DNA of 64,000 nt, from NCBI RefSeq assembly GCF_036250755.1, contig NZ_CP109583.1, positions 3,224,001-3,288,000 on the forward strand, given 5' to 3'. The notes below the pieces were generated by a model that saw only the letters and a program-made list of their open reading frames with translations, made no database searches and was not told the origin of the DNA. This stretch comes from Streptomyces uncialis. GTDB taxonomy: Bacteria > Actinomycetota > Actinomycetes > Streptomycetales > Streptomycetaceae. The position numbers and the translations under genes were made by a program. Below, piece by piece: positions 45,651 through 54,022 of this stretch. Position 1 is the first letter of the stretch. Each line of letters begins with the position of its first letter.

Positions 45651-46394
45651 GTCGCGGTTCTGGCCGTGCGCCCCGCGTCCGCCCATGCCGTACTGGGCGG
45701 CCACTCCCCCGCCGGTCCGCGCGTTCTGCGGGGGCAGCAGTTCGCTGGGCTGGACCAGCACATAGCCCTCGCCCTGGAAGCCCAGTTCCCAGCCCTCCCC
45801 GGTGTTGCCCCGGCGGCGCAGCGCGGACGACGACTGGGTCTGGGCCTGCATCTGCACCCGGAGCCCGGCGGACCACGCCACGATCGCGTCGGAGTCGACG
45901 TTCACCGAGGTGCTGGCCTGGCCCACCCGCAGCATCAGCGGCTCACCGGAGGTCATCAGCGCGACCTTGCCGCGGCCGGTGATGGTGAGCTGGTACTTGC
46001 CGGTGCCGGAGATGCCGTACTGGCTGTCGACGGCGACGACCTGCACGTTGAGCGAGGAGTCGAGGGCGAGCACATAGCCGCTGTCGACCGTGAGCCCGTC
46101 CTGATCGACGTCGACGAGATGGATGTACTGCGCGAGGTTCGCCAGATAGAGCGTGCCCTGACCGTGGCAGCGCATCAGGTCGAGTCCCTCGCCGGTGCTG
46201 CGGCGGTTACGGCGTTCGTTGGAGCTCTGGTACTCGGCGTCGAACTCGATCATGCCCTGGTAGGCGACCATCGAGCCCTTGCGGGCGAGCACGTCCTCAC
46301 GGCCCTGGAGGGCCACCCGCAGCAGCTGCGGGTTCTGGAGGGAGTAGCGCTCCTGGACCTGGTTGTCGGCATGGGCGAAAAGCGGGCTCTGCAT
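45636..46394 (-). CDS. AIM24-family protein
   Basis: This 252-residue beta-rich protein of the AIM24/TIGR00266 fold (LLRVALQGREDVLARKGSMVAYQG; GEGLDLMRCHGQGTLYLA; VNVDSDAIVAWSAGLRVQ; GEGWELGFQGEGYVLVQPSE) has a Gly/Ala-rich tail. The biochemical role is unknown; in many bacteria this family sits with tellurite-resistance TerD genes, as here. The start is ATG 46394. Its final codons seeded the adjoining minisatellite. Confidence 0.88.
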   Translation of the reverse strand: MQSPLFAHADNQVQERYSLQNPQLLRVALQGREDVLARKGSMVAYQGMIEFDAEYQSSNERRNRRSTGEGLDLMRCHGQGTLYLANLAQYIHLVDVDQDGLTVDSGYVLALDSSLNVQVVAVDSQYGISGTGKYQLTITGRGKVALMTSGEPLMLRVGQASTSVNVDSDAIVAWSAGLRVQMQAQTQSSSALRRRGNTGEGWELGFQGEGYVLVQPSELLPPQNARTGGGVAAQYGMGGRGAHGQNRDNAWN

Positions 46395-46411
46395 GGTGTG
46401 TTCGCTCCCCC

Positions 46412-47098
46412 TCAGCCCCGGACCCGGAGCCGGTCGGTACTGTCCTCGCTGGGCTGCACGACGACGATGCCCTGCCCGGAGAACGCCATCTGGAACGCCT
46501 CGCCGCTGCCCCGGCCGACGAGCGCGCCCGCCTTGAGGGTGCGCTTCCCCTTGACCTTGAGGTTCGGGGACCAGGCGAGCAGGGCGTCCGGGTCGACATA
46601 CGTCTCGTCCTCGCCCTTGCCGCACTCCACGACGATCGGGGTGCCGCGGGAGGTCAGGGCGACCCAGCCCTGACCGCCGACCTGGACGTTCCACAGGCCC
46701 TGACCGGCGAGCCGGGTGAGGCCCTTGACCTTCTCGACGCCCCACTGGAGATGGGCGTCGAACGCGAGGAGGTTGGAGCCGTTCACGGAGATCGCCTCGC
46801 CGCCGAGGTCGAGGACGACGACATCGGCACCGTAGTCGGCGAGGTACAGCAGACCGTCACCGAAGCACCGCATCAGCGGGGCGCCCTCACCGGTCGTCCA
46901 CTCACGCGCCTGCTGGCGCAGCGCGGGCGGGCTGCCGTCGTACTGGACGTATCCGTCGTACGCGATCATGGAACCCGCGCGCGCGTAGAGGTCCTGTCCG
47001 CTCCGGAGAGCGACCTTCACCATGTGCTTGCCGTGGTTCTCCATACGGACGCCCACGGGGGCGGCCGGGACCTGGCCCGGGAATGGCTGGTTCATCAT
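46412..47098 (-). CDS. AIM24-family protein
   Basis: This 228-residue paralogue of its two neighbours has the same landmarks (MVKVALRSGQDLYARAGSMIAYDG; GEGAPLMRCFGDGLLYLADYG; VDPDALLAWSPNLKVK; GSGEAFQMAFSGQGIVVVQPSE). It is separated by 11 and 17 bases from the flanking genes, so the three form one operon. The three copies are clearly divergent, so the duplications are old. There is no signal peptide or membrane segment. Confidence 0.88.
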   Translation of the reverse strand: MMNQPFPGQVPAAPVGVRMENHGKHMVKVALRSGQDLYARAGSMIAYDGYVQYDGSPPALRQQAREWTTGEGAPLMRCFGDGLLYLADYGADVVVLDLGGEAISVNGSNLLAFDAHLQWGVEKVKGLTRLAGQGLWNVQVGGQGWVALTSRGTPIVVECGKGEDETYVDPDALLAWSPNLKVKGKRTLKAGALVGRGSGEAFQMAFSGQGIVVVQPSEDSTDRLRVRG

Positions 47099-47109
47099 GA
47101 CGGGCTCCC

Positions 47110-48801
47110 TCAGACCTCGTAGGGCTGGACGACGATGAAGTTGCCGGGGGCTCCCCGGAACTGGAGGTTCACGCCCTCACCGGTGGAGCCCGCCGAGCGG
47201 TTCGACCGCAGCCGGACCTGACTGGTGACGATCACCTGGGCCCCCGACGACCAGGCGACGAGCGCGTTGCAGTCGGCGAAGGTGCTCTGGGTGACCGGCA
47301 TGACGACCGGTACGCCGTGCGTCTTGACGACGAGGGTCCCGGTGCCCTGGAACTGCATGGTGAACAGCGCGCCGCCGGGGATGCCGTGTCCCTCGATACG
47401 GCGTACCTCGTACTGAAGGGACTCGTCGAAGGCCATGACGTTCTCCGCGGAGACGCAGACGCCGTCGCCCTGGAGCTCGATGGTGTGCAGATGGGAGGCC
47501 TCCTCGGCGAGGAAGACCTGCCCCTTGCCGGTGCAGCGCATGAGCTGCATCTCCTGGCCGGTCCCCCCGCCGACGACGCGTCCGGCGAACCCGGCGCTCT
47601 TGTGGCTGAAGTCGACCTTGCCCTGGTAGAGGACCATGCTGCCCTGCCGCGCGAGCACGGGGCCGCCCCCGGTGCCGAGGTCCACGCGCGCGAGCTTCTC
47701 GCTCTGGAGGGTCCATCGCTGACCGGTCGCCAGCTCGTTGAACCGCTGGAGCCCGGCGGCGAGCCCGGCGACGACGGGAGCCTGCGGGGTGCCCTGGCCG
47801 GGGAACGGCGCCGGGCCGGTGTGCTGCGGCTGCGCGGGGACCTGTGGCTGCGCGGGTGCCTGCGGCTGTCCGAAGGGCGCGGCACCGCCCTGCTGACCCG
47901 GCACCCCGGGAGCCGGTACGCCGGGAACCGGTACCCCGGGAGCCGGTGCCTGCTGGCCGTAGCCGGGCTGCGCGTAGCCCTGCGGCGGGGTGGGTGTACC
48001 GGGCTGCTGACCGTATCCCGGCGGTGGAGTGGGTGGGGCCTGGCCGTAGCCGGGCGGCGGGGTGGGCTGTCCGTACCCCGGCGGTGGGGTCGGTGCGCCG
48101 GGCTGCTGGCCGTAGCCGGGCGGCGGGGGCGCGGACGGGGGTGCCTGCGCGGGCGCGGGGGGCGCGGCGAAGGCCGGGGGCGCGGTGGCCTGGGCGGGCG
48201 GCGCGAAGCCGGGCGCGGCCTGCGCGGGGGGCGCGAAACCGGGCACGGGCTCCGGGGCCGCGGGCTCCTCCTCCGCGGCGACCTCACCGCCGAAGTTCCT
48301 CAGCAGCGCCTCCAGCCCGCCGTCGAACCCCTGGCCGACGGCGGCGAACCGCCAGACGTCCTTGAGGTACAGATCGCCGAGCATCACGGCGCGCTCGGTC
48401 GTGAACTCCGAGCCGTCGAACGCGTACCGGGCGACCTCCTCGCCACCCGCGACGATCCGGAGGTACCCGGGCGCGACCTGGGACATCTGGCCGTCACCGT
48501 CGATGGTGGCGGTGAACGTCAGCCGCTGGACGGCCGCCGGGATCTTCTCCAGCGTGACCCGGAAGGACTCGGTGTCCCCGGCCTGGGCCCCGAGGAGCTG
48601 AATGGCCTCCTCCGGACTCTTCGGCTGGTTGAAGAAGATGAAGTACTGGTCGTCCGACAACTGGTCGGCCGCGTCCAGCCCGAAGCAACTGATGTCGAAA
48701 CTCAACCCGGGACCGGCGATCTGTACACCTATGTACAGATCCGTCCCTGCGGTGAGATCACTGATCCTGGCCTTGTGGCCCCGCTGAAATTCCCTCGCCA
48801 T
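47110..48801 (-). CDS. TerD-AIM24 fusion protein with proline-rich linker
   Basis: In this 563-residue protein residues 1-170 are a TerD-type calcium-binding beta-sandwich (GHKARISDLTAGTDLYIGVQI; YFIFFNQPKSPEEAIQLLG; VMLGDLYLKDVWRFAAVGQGF). A linker of about 170 residues is built of Pro/Gly/Gln repeats (units like TPPPGYGQQPGAP), and residues about 345-563 are an AIM24 domain (LARQGSMVLYQGKVDF; MQLMRCTGKGQVFLAEEA; NALVAWSSGAQV; GNFIVVQPYEV). One chain thus joins two domains usually encoded apart. First gene of the operon. Confidence 0.92.
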   Translation of the reverse strand: MAREFQRGHKARISDLTAGTDLYIGVQIAGPGLSFDISCFGLDAADQLSDDQYFIFFNQPKSPEEAIQLLGAQAGDTESFRVTLEKIPAAVQRLTFTATIDGDGQMSQVAPGYLRIVAGGEEVARYAFDGSEFTTERAVMLGDLYLKDVWRFAAVGQGFDGGLEALLRNFGGEVAAEEEPAAPEPVPGFAPPAQAAPGFAPPAQATAPPAFAAPPAPAQAPPSAPPPPGYGQQPGAPTPPPGYGQPTPPPGYGQAPPTPPPGYGQQPGTPTPPQGYAQPGYGQQAPAPGVPVPGVPAPGVPGQQGGAAPFGQPQAPAQPQVPAQPQHTGPAPFPGQGTPQAPVVAGLAAGLQRFNELATGQRWTLQSEKLARVDLGTGGGPVLARQGSMVLYQGKVDFSHKSAGFAGRVVGGGTGQEMQLMRCTGKGQVFLAEEASHLHTIELQGDGVCVSAENVMAFDESLQYEVRRIEGHGIPGGALFTMQFQGTGTLVVKTHGVPVVMPVTQSTFADCNALVAWSSGAQVIVTSQVRLRSNRSAGSTGEGVNLQFRGAPGNFIVVQPYEV

Positions 48802-49023
48802 GCGTAACGACCGTCCCCCATCCCGACACGAGCACGTCGCGACAGGCTAACCGCAAGCACCGACATCCGACGATGTCGGTACAGACCCGGTACACAAGTC
48901 TTCCTGTGCGACCTGTGTGACCCATGCGACCTGTGGCCGCGCCGACGCCACGGTCCGTACGGCCTCCCGGCCCCTACGGCTGCCCACCGCGGGTGGCGAG
49001 GCCGGTGGACCGAACGGCTCCCG

Positions 49024-49614
49024 CTAGGTGTCCGTGGCCGGTGGGCGGAACGGCAGCCGTTCGGCGGCCACGACCCCTTCGAGATAGCCGCGGGCCCGCT
49101 CCGTCCTCGGGTACGCCTCCAGCAGCCGCCAGAAGTCCGGCCCGTGCCCCGGCACCAGCAGATGGGCGAGCTCGTGCAGCAGGACGTAGTCGACGACGTA
49201 CTCGGGCATCCCCTGGAGCCGGTGCGAGAGGCGGATGCTCCCCTCCGAGGGGGTGCACGACCCCCAGCGGGTGTTCTGGTTGGTGACCCAGCGCACGGTC
49301 AGCGGCAGCGCACGCCCGTCGAAGTACTGCGCCGACAGACGCCGCGCCCGCTCGGCCAGCTCCGTGTCGCCCAGCAGCCGCTTGCTCTCCTGGGCGGCGA
49401 GCTTGTCGAGCATCACCCCGACCCAGCGCTGCTCCTCCGCCTCGGACATCCGGGCGGGGATCAGCACGACCGTCCGGTCGCCCTCCCGGTACGCGGAGAC
49501 CGTCCGGCGCCGCCGCGCGCTCCTGCGCACCTCGACCGCGCTCGCCCGTGAGCCGCCGGGCGGCGGACTCGTCGTGCTGCGCGGCGGGCTCGCGGCGCGT
49601 GGGTCGGCGGACAC
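49024..49614 (-). CDS. YgjP/DUF45-like metallopeptidase
   Basis: This 196-residue protein has the zinc signature LLHELAHLLVPGHGPDFWRLLEAYP (about residues 145-170), where HELAH gives two ligands and HGPDF the third, as in YgjP/SprT-like M48-related peptidases. An NTRWGSCTPSEGSIRLSHRL stretch is also family-typical. GTG 49614 is used, though it lacks a clear ribosome site. It is divergent from the E1-like gene. Confidence 0.88.
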   Translation of the reverse strand: MSADPRAASPPRSTTSPPPGGSRASAVEVRRSARRRRTVSAYREGDRTVVLIPARMSEAEEQRWVGVMLDKLAAQESKRLLGDTELAERARRLSAQYFDGRALPLTVRWVTNQNTRWGSCTPSEGSIRLSHRLQGMPEYVVDYVLLHELAHLLVPGHGPDFWRLLEAYPRTERARGYLEGVVAAERLPFRPPATDT

Positions 49615-49719
49615 GCTTTGACGGTACCCGCTGGGCCGGGGAGAAGTCCCGACCCCGCCCCGCGTCCCCGCATCGATCCGCCCACCCGGAGGCGCACCGG
49701 TATGAAGAAAGCCGGGGCC

Positions 49720-49728
49720 TGTGGACAA
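49720..49728 (-). promoter_or_regulatory. DnaA-box match
   Basis: TGTGGACAA is the exact complement of TTGTCCACA, the preferred Streptomyces DnaA box. It lies in the divergent gap between the YgjP-like and E1-like genes. A single box outside oriC may be regulatory or chance. Confidence 0.45.
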
Positions 49729-49866
49729 CTTTCCGCACGGCGCGCCGCAGGCGCGGATCATCGAAGGAGTCGGGCCGCGCCGGGGCCCGCCGGTGGGGGA
49801 CGGGGGTCCGCACCGCCGGGCCCGGCGGCCCGAGCCGGTCACCCGTCCGTCCCGAGGAGCCCGCCC

Positions 49867-51045
49867 ATGCCGACCCACCCACTGCTGAAGCCCGCGCTGC
49901 GGCGCGGCTGGCGCGATCTGGACACCGTGCAGTTCGGCGTGGCCGAGGCGCACGCCGTCGTGCTCGGCCCGGTCAGCAGCGCGACGGCCGCCTTCCTGAC
50001 CCTGCTCGACGGCACCCGCGGCCGGGAGCTGCTGCGCCATGAGGCCCGCCGGATCGGTCTGCCCGAAGGCAGGGCCGACACATTCATCGAGCGCCTGGCC
50101 GCCGCGGGCCTCCTCGACACCTCGACGGGCGGCGGGCCGGGCTGCGAGGAGTTACGGCGCCGGGGCCCCGCGCTGGAGCGGCTGCGCTCCGACCACGCCA
50201 CGCTCAGCGTGATCGAGCGGCGGCCGGGCGGGGCGCTGCGGCGGCTCGCGGCCCGCCGCGGCTGCCGGGTCCAGGTGCGGGGCGCGGGCCGGACCGGCGC
50301 GATGATCGCCGCGCTTCTCGCGGGCGCCGGGGTGGGCCGGGTCGATGTGCTGGACGGCGGCCGGGTCGAGCCCTGGGAGGTGGCCCCGGGCGGGCACCCG
50401 CCGGAGGCGGTCGGTGAGCGGCGGGCGGATTCGGCGCGCCGGGTGGCCCGCCGCGCCGCCCCGGGCCGTCCGCCCCGCCCCCGCCGGAGGGCCGCGTCCG
50501 AGGCCGCGGAGCCGGAGGCGGAGGAGCTCGGCCCCGAGCCCCCGCTGGCTCTGGTGATCGGCGCGCCACGGGACGGTCTCGCCGTACACGCGCCCGATCC
50601 GGCCGCCTGGGCCGACCTGGTCATGGCGGGTGTCCCCCATCTCTACGCGGGGGTGGTCGAGGGCACGGCGGTGGTCGGCCCGCTGGTCCTGCCAGGTCTG
50701 ACGGCCTGCGCGGGCTGTGCCGAGCGGGGCCGGGCGGTGCGCGATCCGGCGTGGCCCCGGCTGCTCGCGCAGTGGCGCTCGGGGACCCCGCGTCAGGTCC
50801 CGTCCTGCGATCTGGGGCTGGCCGCCACCGTCGCCGGGCTGGCCACCGCACATGCCCTGGCCCTGCTGGACGGGGCGGTACCGGCGAGCGCGGGCACCCG
50901 CTGGGAGGCGTCGCTGCCGTATCTGGAGTGGCGCTCCAGGGCGTCGCGTCCGCATCCCGACTGCCCGTGCGGAGCGGCGCCCGCGCACACCGGGACGGCA
51001 CACCCCTCGGAGGATTCGCCGGCGCACGACACAATGACTGCGTAG
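49867..51045 (+). CDS. Orphan ThiF/E1-like protein (cyclodehydratase-partner type)
   Basis: This 392-residue protein starts with a winged-helix-like segment (HPLLKPALRRGWRDLDTVQFGV...LLDGTR) seen at the start of E1-like partners in azole-peptide biosynthesis. A Rossmann-like part follows (VQVRGAGRTGAMIAALLAGAGVGRVDVLDGG), then zinc-type cysteines CAGC and, at the C-terminus, CPCG. The nucleotide loop is degenerate (GAGRTG). No YcaO, precursor peptide or transporter is nearby, so function is unassigned. GAGGAG lies eight bases before ATG. Codon 96 is TTA (50152-50154), so translation should need the bldA tRNA. Confidence 0.8.
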   Translation: MPTHPLLKPALRRGWRDLDTVQFGVAEAHAVVLGPVSSATAAFLTLLDGTRGRELLRHEARRIGLPEGRADTFIERLAAAGLLDTSTGGGPGCEELRRRGPALERLRSDHATLSVIERRPGGALRRLAARRGCRVQVRGAGRTGAMIAALLAGAGVGRVDVLDGGRVEPWEVAPGGHPPEAVGERRADSARRVARRAAPGRPPRPRRRAASEAAEPEAEELGPEPPLALVIGAPRDGLAVHAPDPAAWADLVMAGVPHLYAGVVEGTAVVGPLVLPGLTACAGCAERGRAVRDPAWPRLLAQWRSGTPRQVPSCDLGLAATVAGLATAHALALLDGAVPASAGTRWEASLPYLEWRSRASRPHPDCPCGAAPAHTGTAHPSEDSPAHDTMTA

Positions 51046-51086
51046 CCGCCGCATGTGGCACGGGTGGCTGGGACCTGGAGGGGCGA

Positions 51087-52544
51087 ATGTCGGATCTTCC
51101 GCGGAAGGCGGTCACCCGGACGGCCAAGCTGGCCGCTCTGCCGCTCGGCATCGCCGGACGGGCGACCTGGGGGCTGGGCAAGCGCATCGGCGGCAAGTCC
51201 GCGGAGCTCGTGGGCCGTGAACTGCAACAGCGCACCGCCGACCAGCTGTTCAAGGTCCTCGGTGAACTGAAGGGCGGCGCCATGAAGTTCGGGCAGGCGC
51301 TGTCCGTCTTCGAGTCCGCGCTGCCGGAGGAGATCGCGGGGCCGTACCGGGCGGCTCTGACCAAACTCCAGGACGCCGCGCCCCCGATGCCGACCCGCAC
51401 GGTGCACGCGGTGCTGGCGGAACGGCTGGGTGAGGACTGGCGCGAGCTGTTCGCGGAGTTCGCGGACAAGCCCTCGGCCGCCGCGTCGATAGGGCAGGTG
51501 CACCGGGCCGTGTGGCACGACGGCCGGGAGGTCGCGGTCAAGGTCCAGTACCCGGGCGCGGGTGAGGCGCTGCTGTCGGATCTGACCCAACTGGGCCGGT
51601 TCGCCCGGCTGCTGGGCCCGCTGGTCCCCGGGATGGACGTCAAGCCGCTCATCGCGGAGCTGCGGGACCGGGTCGCGGAGGAGCTGGACTACGACCTGGA
51701 GGCCCAGGCGCAGCGGGTGCACGCGGAGGAGTTCCTGGACGATCCCGATGTGCTGGTGCCCGCGGTGGTGCATCAGTGCGATCAGGTGCTCGTCACGGAG
51801 TGGATCGACGGGGTGCCCCTGTCCGAGGTGATCACGGACGGTACACCGGAGCAGCGGGACCGGGCCGGGCAGTTGCTGGCGCGCTTCCTGTTCTCGGGTC
51901 CCGCCAGGACGGGTCTGCTGCACGCCGATCCGCATCCGGGCAACTTCCGGCTGCTGCCCGACGGTGACGGATGGCGGCTGGGTGTCCTGGACTTCGGTAC
52001 GGTCGACCGGCTGCCGGGCGGACTGCCCGAGGTCATCGGTGACTCGCTGCGGATGACCATCGACGGCGAGGCGGACGCGGTGTACGGCCTGCTGTGCGAG
52101 GAGGGGTTCGTCAAGGCGGAGATCGATCTCGACCCGCAGGCCGTGGTCGACTATCTGCTGCCGATCATCGAACCGGCCCAGGCCGAGGAGTTCACGTTCA
52201 CCCGGGGGTGGATGCGTGACCAGGCGGCCCGCATCGGCGACCCCCGTTCCCCCGCCTACCAACTGGCCAAGCGGCTGAACCTCCCGCCCTCGTATCTGCT
52301 GATCCACCGGGTGACGCTCAGCACGATCGGCGTGCTCTGCCAGCTCGGCGCGACCGTCCGCCTCCGCGAGGAACTGGAGTCCTGGGTACCGGGGTTCCTC
52401 CCCGAGGAGGAGTACGTGGAGTACGAGGAGGACGTGGAGGAGTACGTGTACGAGGAGAACGGAGAGGTCGGGGACGCGGCGGGGCCGGATCTCGTGAAGC
52501 CGTCGTCCGGCACGGAGGCGGCCCGGCCGGACACGGAGGCCTGA
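51087..52544 (+). CDS. ABC1/AarF (UbiB) kinase-like protein
   Basis: This 485-residue protein has the family's KxGQ motif (KFGQALSVFE), the alanine-rich nucleotide loop AAASIGQVH, the lysine in VAVKVQYPG, the catalytic HADPHPGNF and the metal aspartate LDFGTVD. Such proteins are atypical kinases/ATPases linked to isoprenoid quinone handling in other bacteria. A very acidic tail (EEEYVEYEEDVEEYVYEENG) is unusual. It follows the E1-like gene by 41 bases, perhaps in one transcript. Confidence 0.93.
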   Translation: MSDLPRKAVTRTAKLAALPLGIAGRATWGLGKRIGGKSAELVGRELQQRTADQLFKVLGELKGGAMKFGQALSVFESALPEEIAGPYRAALTKLQDAAPPMPTRTVHAVLAERLGEDWRELFAEFADKPSAAASIGQVHRAVWHDGREVAVKVQYPGAGEALLSDLTQLGRFARLLGPLVPGMDVKPLIAELRDRVAEELDYDLEAQAQRVHAEEFLDDPDVLVPAVVHQCDQVLVTEWIDGVPLSEVITDGTPEQRDRAGQLLARFLFSGPARTGLLHADPHPGNFRLLPDGDGWRLGVLDFGTVDRLPGGLPEVIGDSLRMTIDGEADAVYGLLCEEGFVKAEIDLDPQAVVDYLLPIIEPAQAEEFTFTRGWMRDQAARIGDPRSPAYQLAKRLNLPPSYLLIHRVTLSTIGVLCQLGATVRLREELESWVPGFLPEEEYVEYEEDVEEYVYEENGEVGDAAGPDLVKPSSGTEAARPDTEA

Positions 52545-52616
52545 CCCGGCGAGCGCGGGTCCCGACAGACGCGGGTCCCGGCGAGCGGATGTCCGGACGG
52601 GCGGGTGTCCCGGGGT

Positions 52617-52895
52617 TCACCACCAGGGAGAGTCCAGGCGTCCTTCGATCGCTCTGAGGTTCTCCCGGGCGCACCGGTCGCAGAAGTAGCGGTGGACCCG
52701 GTTCTCGACGGAGCACGTCCAGGTGAGCGGAACGCCCTCGGCACCGGCACTGGACTCGGCACCCGCCTCGGCACCGCATCGGGCGCAGCGGGCCGGGGTA
52801 CCGGGTTCCGCCAGTGCGCGGCCGGTGCCGTCGTTGCGGCCGATGTTGTCGGTGCTGTCGGTGCTGCGGGGACTGCCGGTGTTCTGACGTTCCAC
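52617..52895 (-). CDS. Small zinc-ribbon protein
   Basis: This 92-residue protein has CARCG in the middle and C-x10-C-x2-C (CSVENRVHRYFCDRC) near the C-terminus, making a four-cysteine zinc site, and ends in ENLRAIEGRLDSPWW. The first 45 residues are polar and low in order. GTG 52895 is inferred without a good ribosome site, so the N-terminus is uncertain. It is convergent with the ABC1 gene. Function unknown. Confidence 0.7.
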   Translation of the reverse strand: MERQNTGSPRSTDSTDNIGRNDGTGRALAEPGTPARCARCGAEAGAESSAGAEGVPLTWTCSVENRVHRYFCDRCARENLRAIEGRLDSPWW

Positions 52896-53146
52896 CAGGT
52901 GACGATATCGCCGCGTCCGGTGGCCTGACGTGTGCAACACGGGGCGGACGGCCGGGAACGAAGGCCGGCCGGGCCCGGACTCGTCGCGGGGTGCGGGGGC
53001 TCGGGAGCGTAACGCGGCGCGGGGGGCGGTCCGTTCGGGACCGGCCCCCACGGGAGCTTTCGAACTGTCGTCGGCACCGGGCGGCGGCCACGGTGCGGTG
53101 GCCGCCGAAGTGCCGGCGGAGGTGGTGGCCCTGGCCGTGCGGCGTA

Positions 53147-53470
53147 TTACTGCATCACGGCGAGCGCCAGCGCGCGGCGGGCACGCATCGACGCGCGCTC
53201 GGCGCGCCGCTGCATCCGCCGGGCGGTGATCAGCCGCTCGGCCGGTCGGGCCGCCTCGGCCTCTCGCAGCCGCTCGCGCATATGCGCGCGTGCCATGGCT
53301 TCTGGAATGAGTTGCATCTCGCGGGTCCTGTTCCGGCGTGACTCGTCGAGCACGCCCGTGGTGGTGAAGTCTGTGGTGGTGAAGCCGGTGGGTTCGTCGG
53401 TGGAGGTCATCGGGGCCTGTTTCCGGGGGTCGTGCGTGAAGGGGCGATCGATCGTTCCGAGGATTTTCAT
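53147..53470 (-). CDS. Small basic helical protein coupled to wblC
   Basis: This protein has 107 residues if started at ATG 53470, whose ATGA overlaps the wblC stop. An internal ATG at 53410 would give 87. The C-terminal half is a long arginine/alanine helix (MRERLREAEAARPAERLI; MQRRAERASMRARRALAL) with coiled-coil or nucleic-acid-binding character. No family is recognised. Overlap with wblC suggests a role in, or at least expression with, the WblC response. Confidence 0.65.
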   Translation of the reverse strand: MKILGTIDRPFTHDPRKQAPMTSTDEPTGFTTTDFTTTGVLDESRRNRTREMQLIPEAMARAHMRERLREAEAARPAERLITARRMQRRAERASMRARRALALAVMQ

Positions 53471-53835
53471 GCTGAGACCGGGTTCTTGCGCGGACGGCCA
53501 CGGGGCCGCTTCCGGGCGACGACGACACCCTGGACGAACAGCTCGCCGCCCCAGACGCCCCACGGCTCACGCCGCTCCTTGGCCCCGGCGAGACAGGCCT
53601 CGACCAGCGGGCAGGTCCGGCAGAGGGACTTGGCGTACTCGACATCGGCCGGGGACTCCGCGAAGAAGACCTCCGGGTCGTACGAACGGCAGGGGACGGG
53701 CACGCCGAGGTTCTCGATGGCGTCGTCGAGCGCGGTGAGCGCGGTGAGGGGGGTCACGGTGGAGTCCTTCGTGGGGCCGGGCGGGGAGGTCGTGTCCGAG
53801 GGCGGAGCTGACGGAGCGTGCGCGTCGAGTTGCAC
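53467..53835 (-). CDS. wblC: WblC (WhiB7-type) iron-sulfur transcription factor
   Basis: This WhiB-family protein activates intrinsic antibiotic-resistance genes together with the principal sigma factor. In the 122-residue protein C49, C72, C75 and C81 are the 4Fe-4S ligands, GVWGG (93-97) is the sigma-contact turn, and the C-terminal AT-hook RGRPRK (112-117) is specific to WhiB7/WblC. GTG 53835 follows GAGG at eleven bases. A long leader with an apparent attenuator lies upstream. Confidence 0.95.
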   Translation of the reverse strand: MQLDAHAPSAPPSDTTSPPGPTKDSTVTPLTALTALDDAIENLGVPVPCRSYDPEVFFAESPADVEYAKSLCRTCPLVEACLAGAKERREPWGVWGGELFVQGVVVARKRPRGRPRKNPVSA

Positions 53836-53947
53836 GGTGGTGTCTACCTCGTTGTTTCGGTCCGGCCGGTCGGCCGGTGGCTGTCTCTCCAGCGGTGGCT
53901 GGGGAGGCTGGTACCGGGTTGTTCTGTTGTCCCGAGACCCCTTCGCT

Positions 53948-54001
53948 CTGTTTTTGGGAAAACAGAAGGGCCGCGGTTCCCGGGTGGGATTCCGCGGCCC
54001 T
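53948..54001 (-). terminator. Attenuator-like terminator in the wblC leader
   Basis: Read on the minus strand, AGGGCCGCGG (54001-53992) pairs with CCGCGGCCCT (53976-53967), extended by an inner TCCC/GGGA. It is followed by TCTGTTTT, a true intrinsic terminator placed about 110 bases before wblC. The U-tract can instead pair with AAAACAG just after it (CTGTTTT/AAAACAG within 53948-53965). Antibiotic-dependent attenuation of whiB7 genes is established in related bacteria. Confidence 0.75.
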
Positions 54002-54022
54002 GAGGCGCCGACCTGATCGAGA

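Noticed and set aside
45444..46673. Plus-strand frame containing VPGVSVPGVS repeats
   Set aside because: The repeats are the 15-bp minisatellite read in a non-coding frame. The AIM24 gene is on the other strand.
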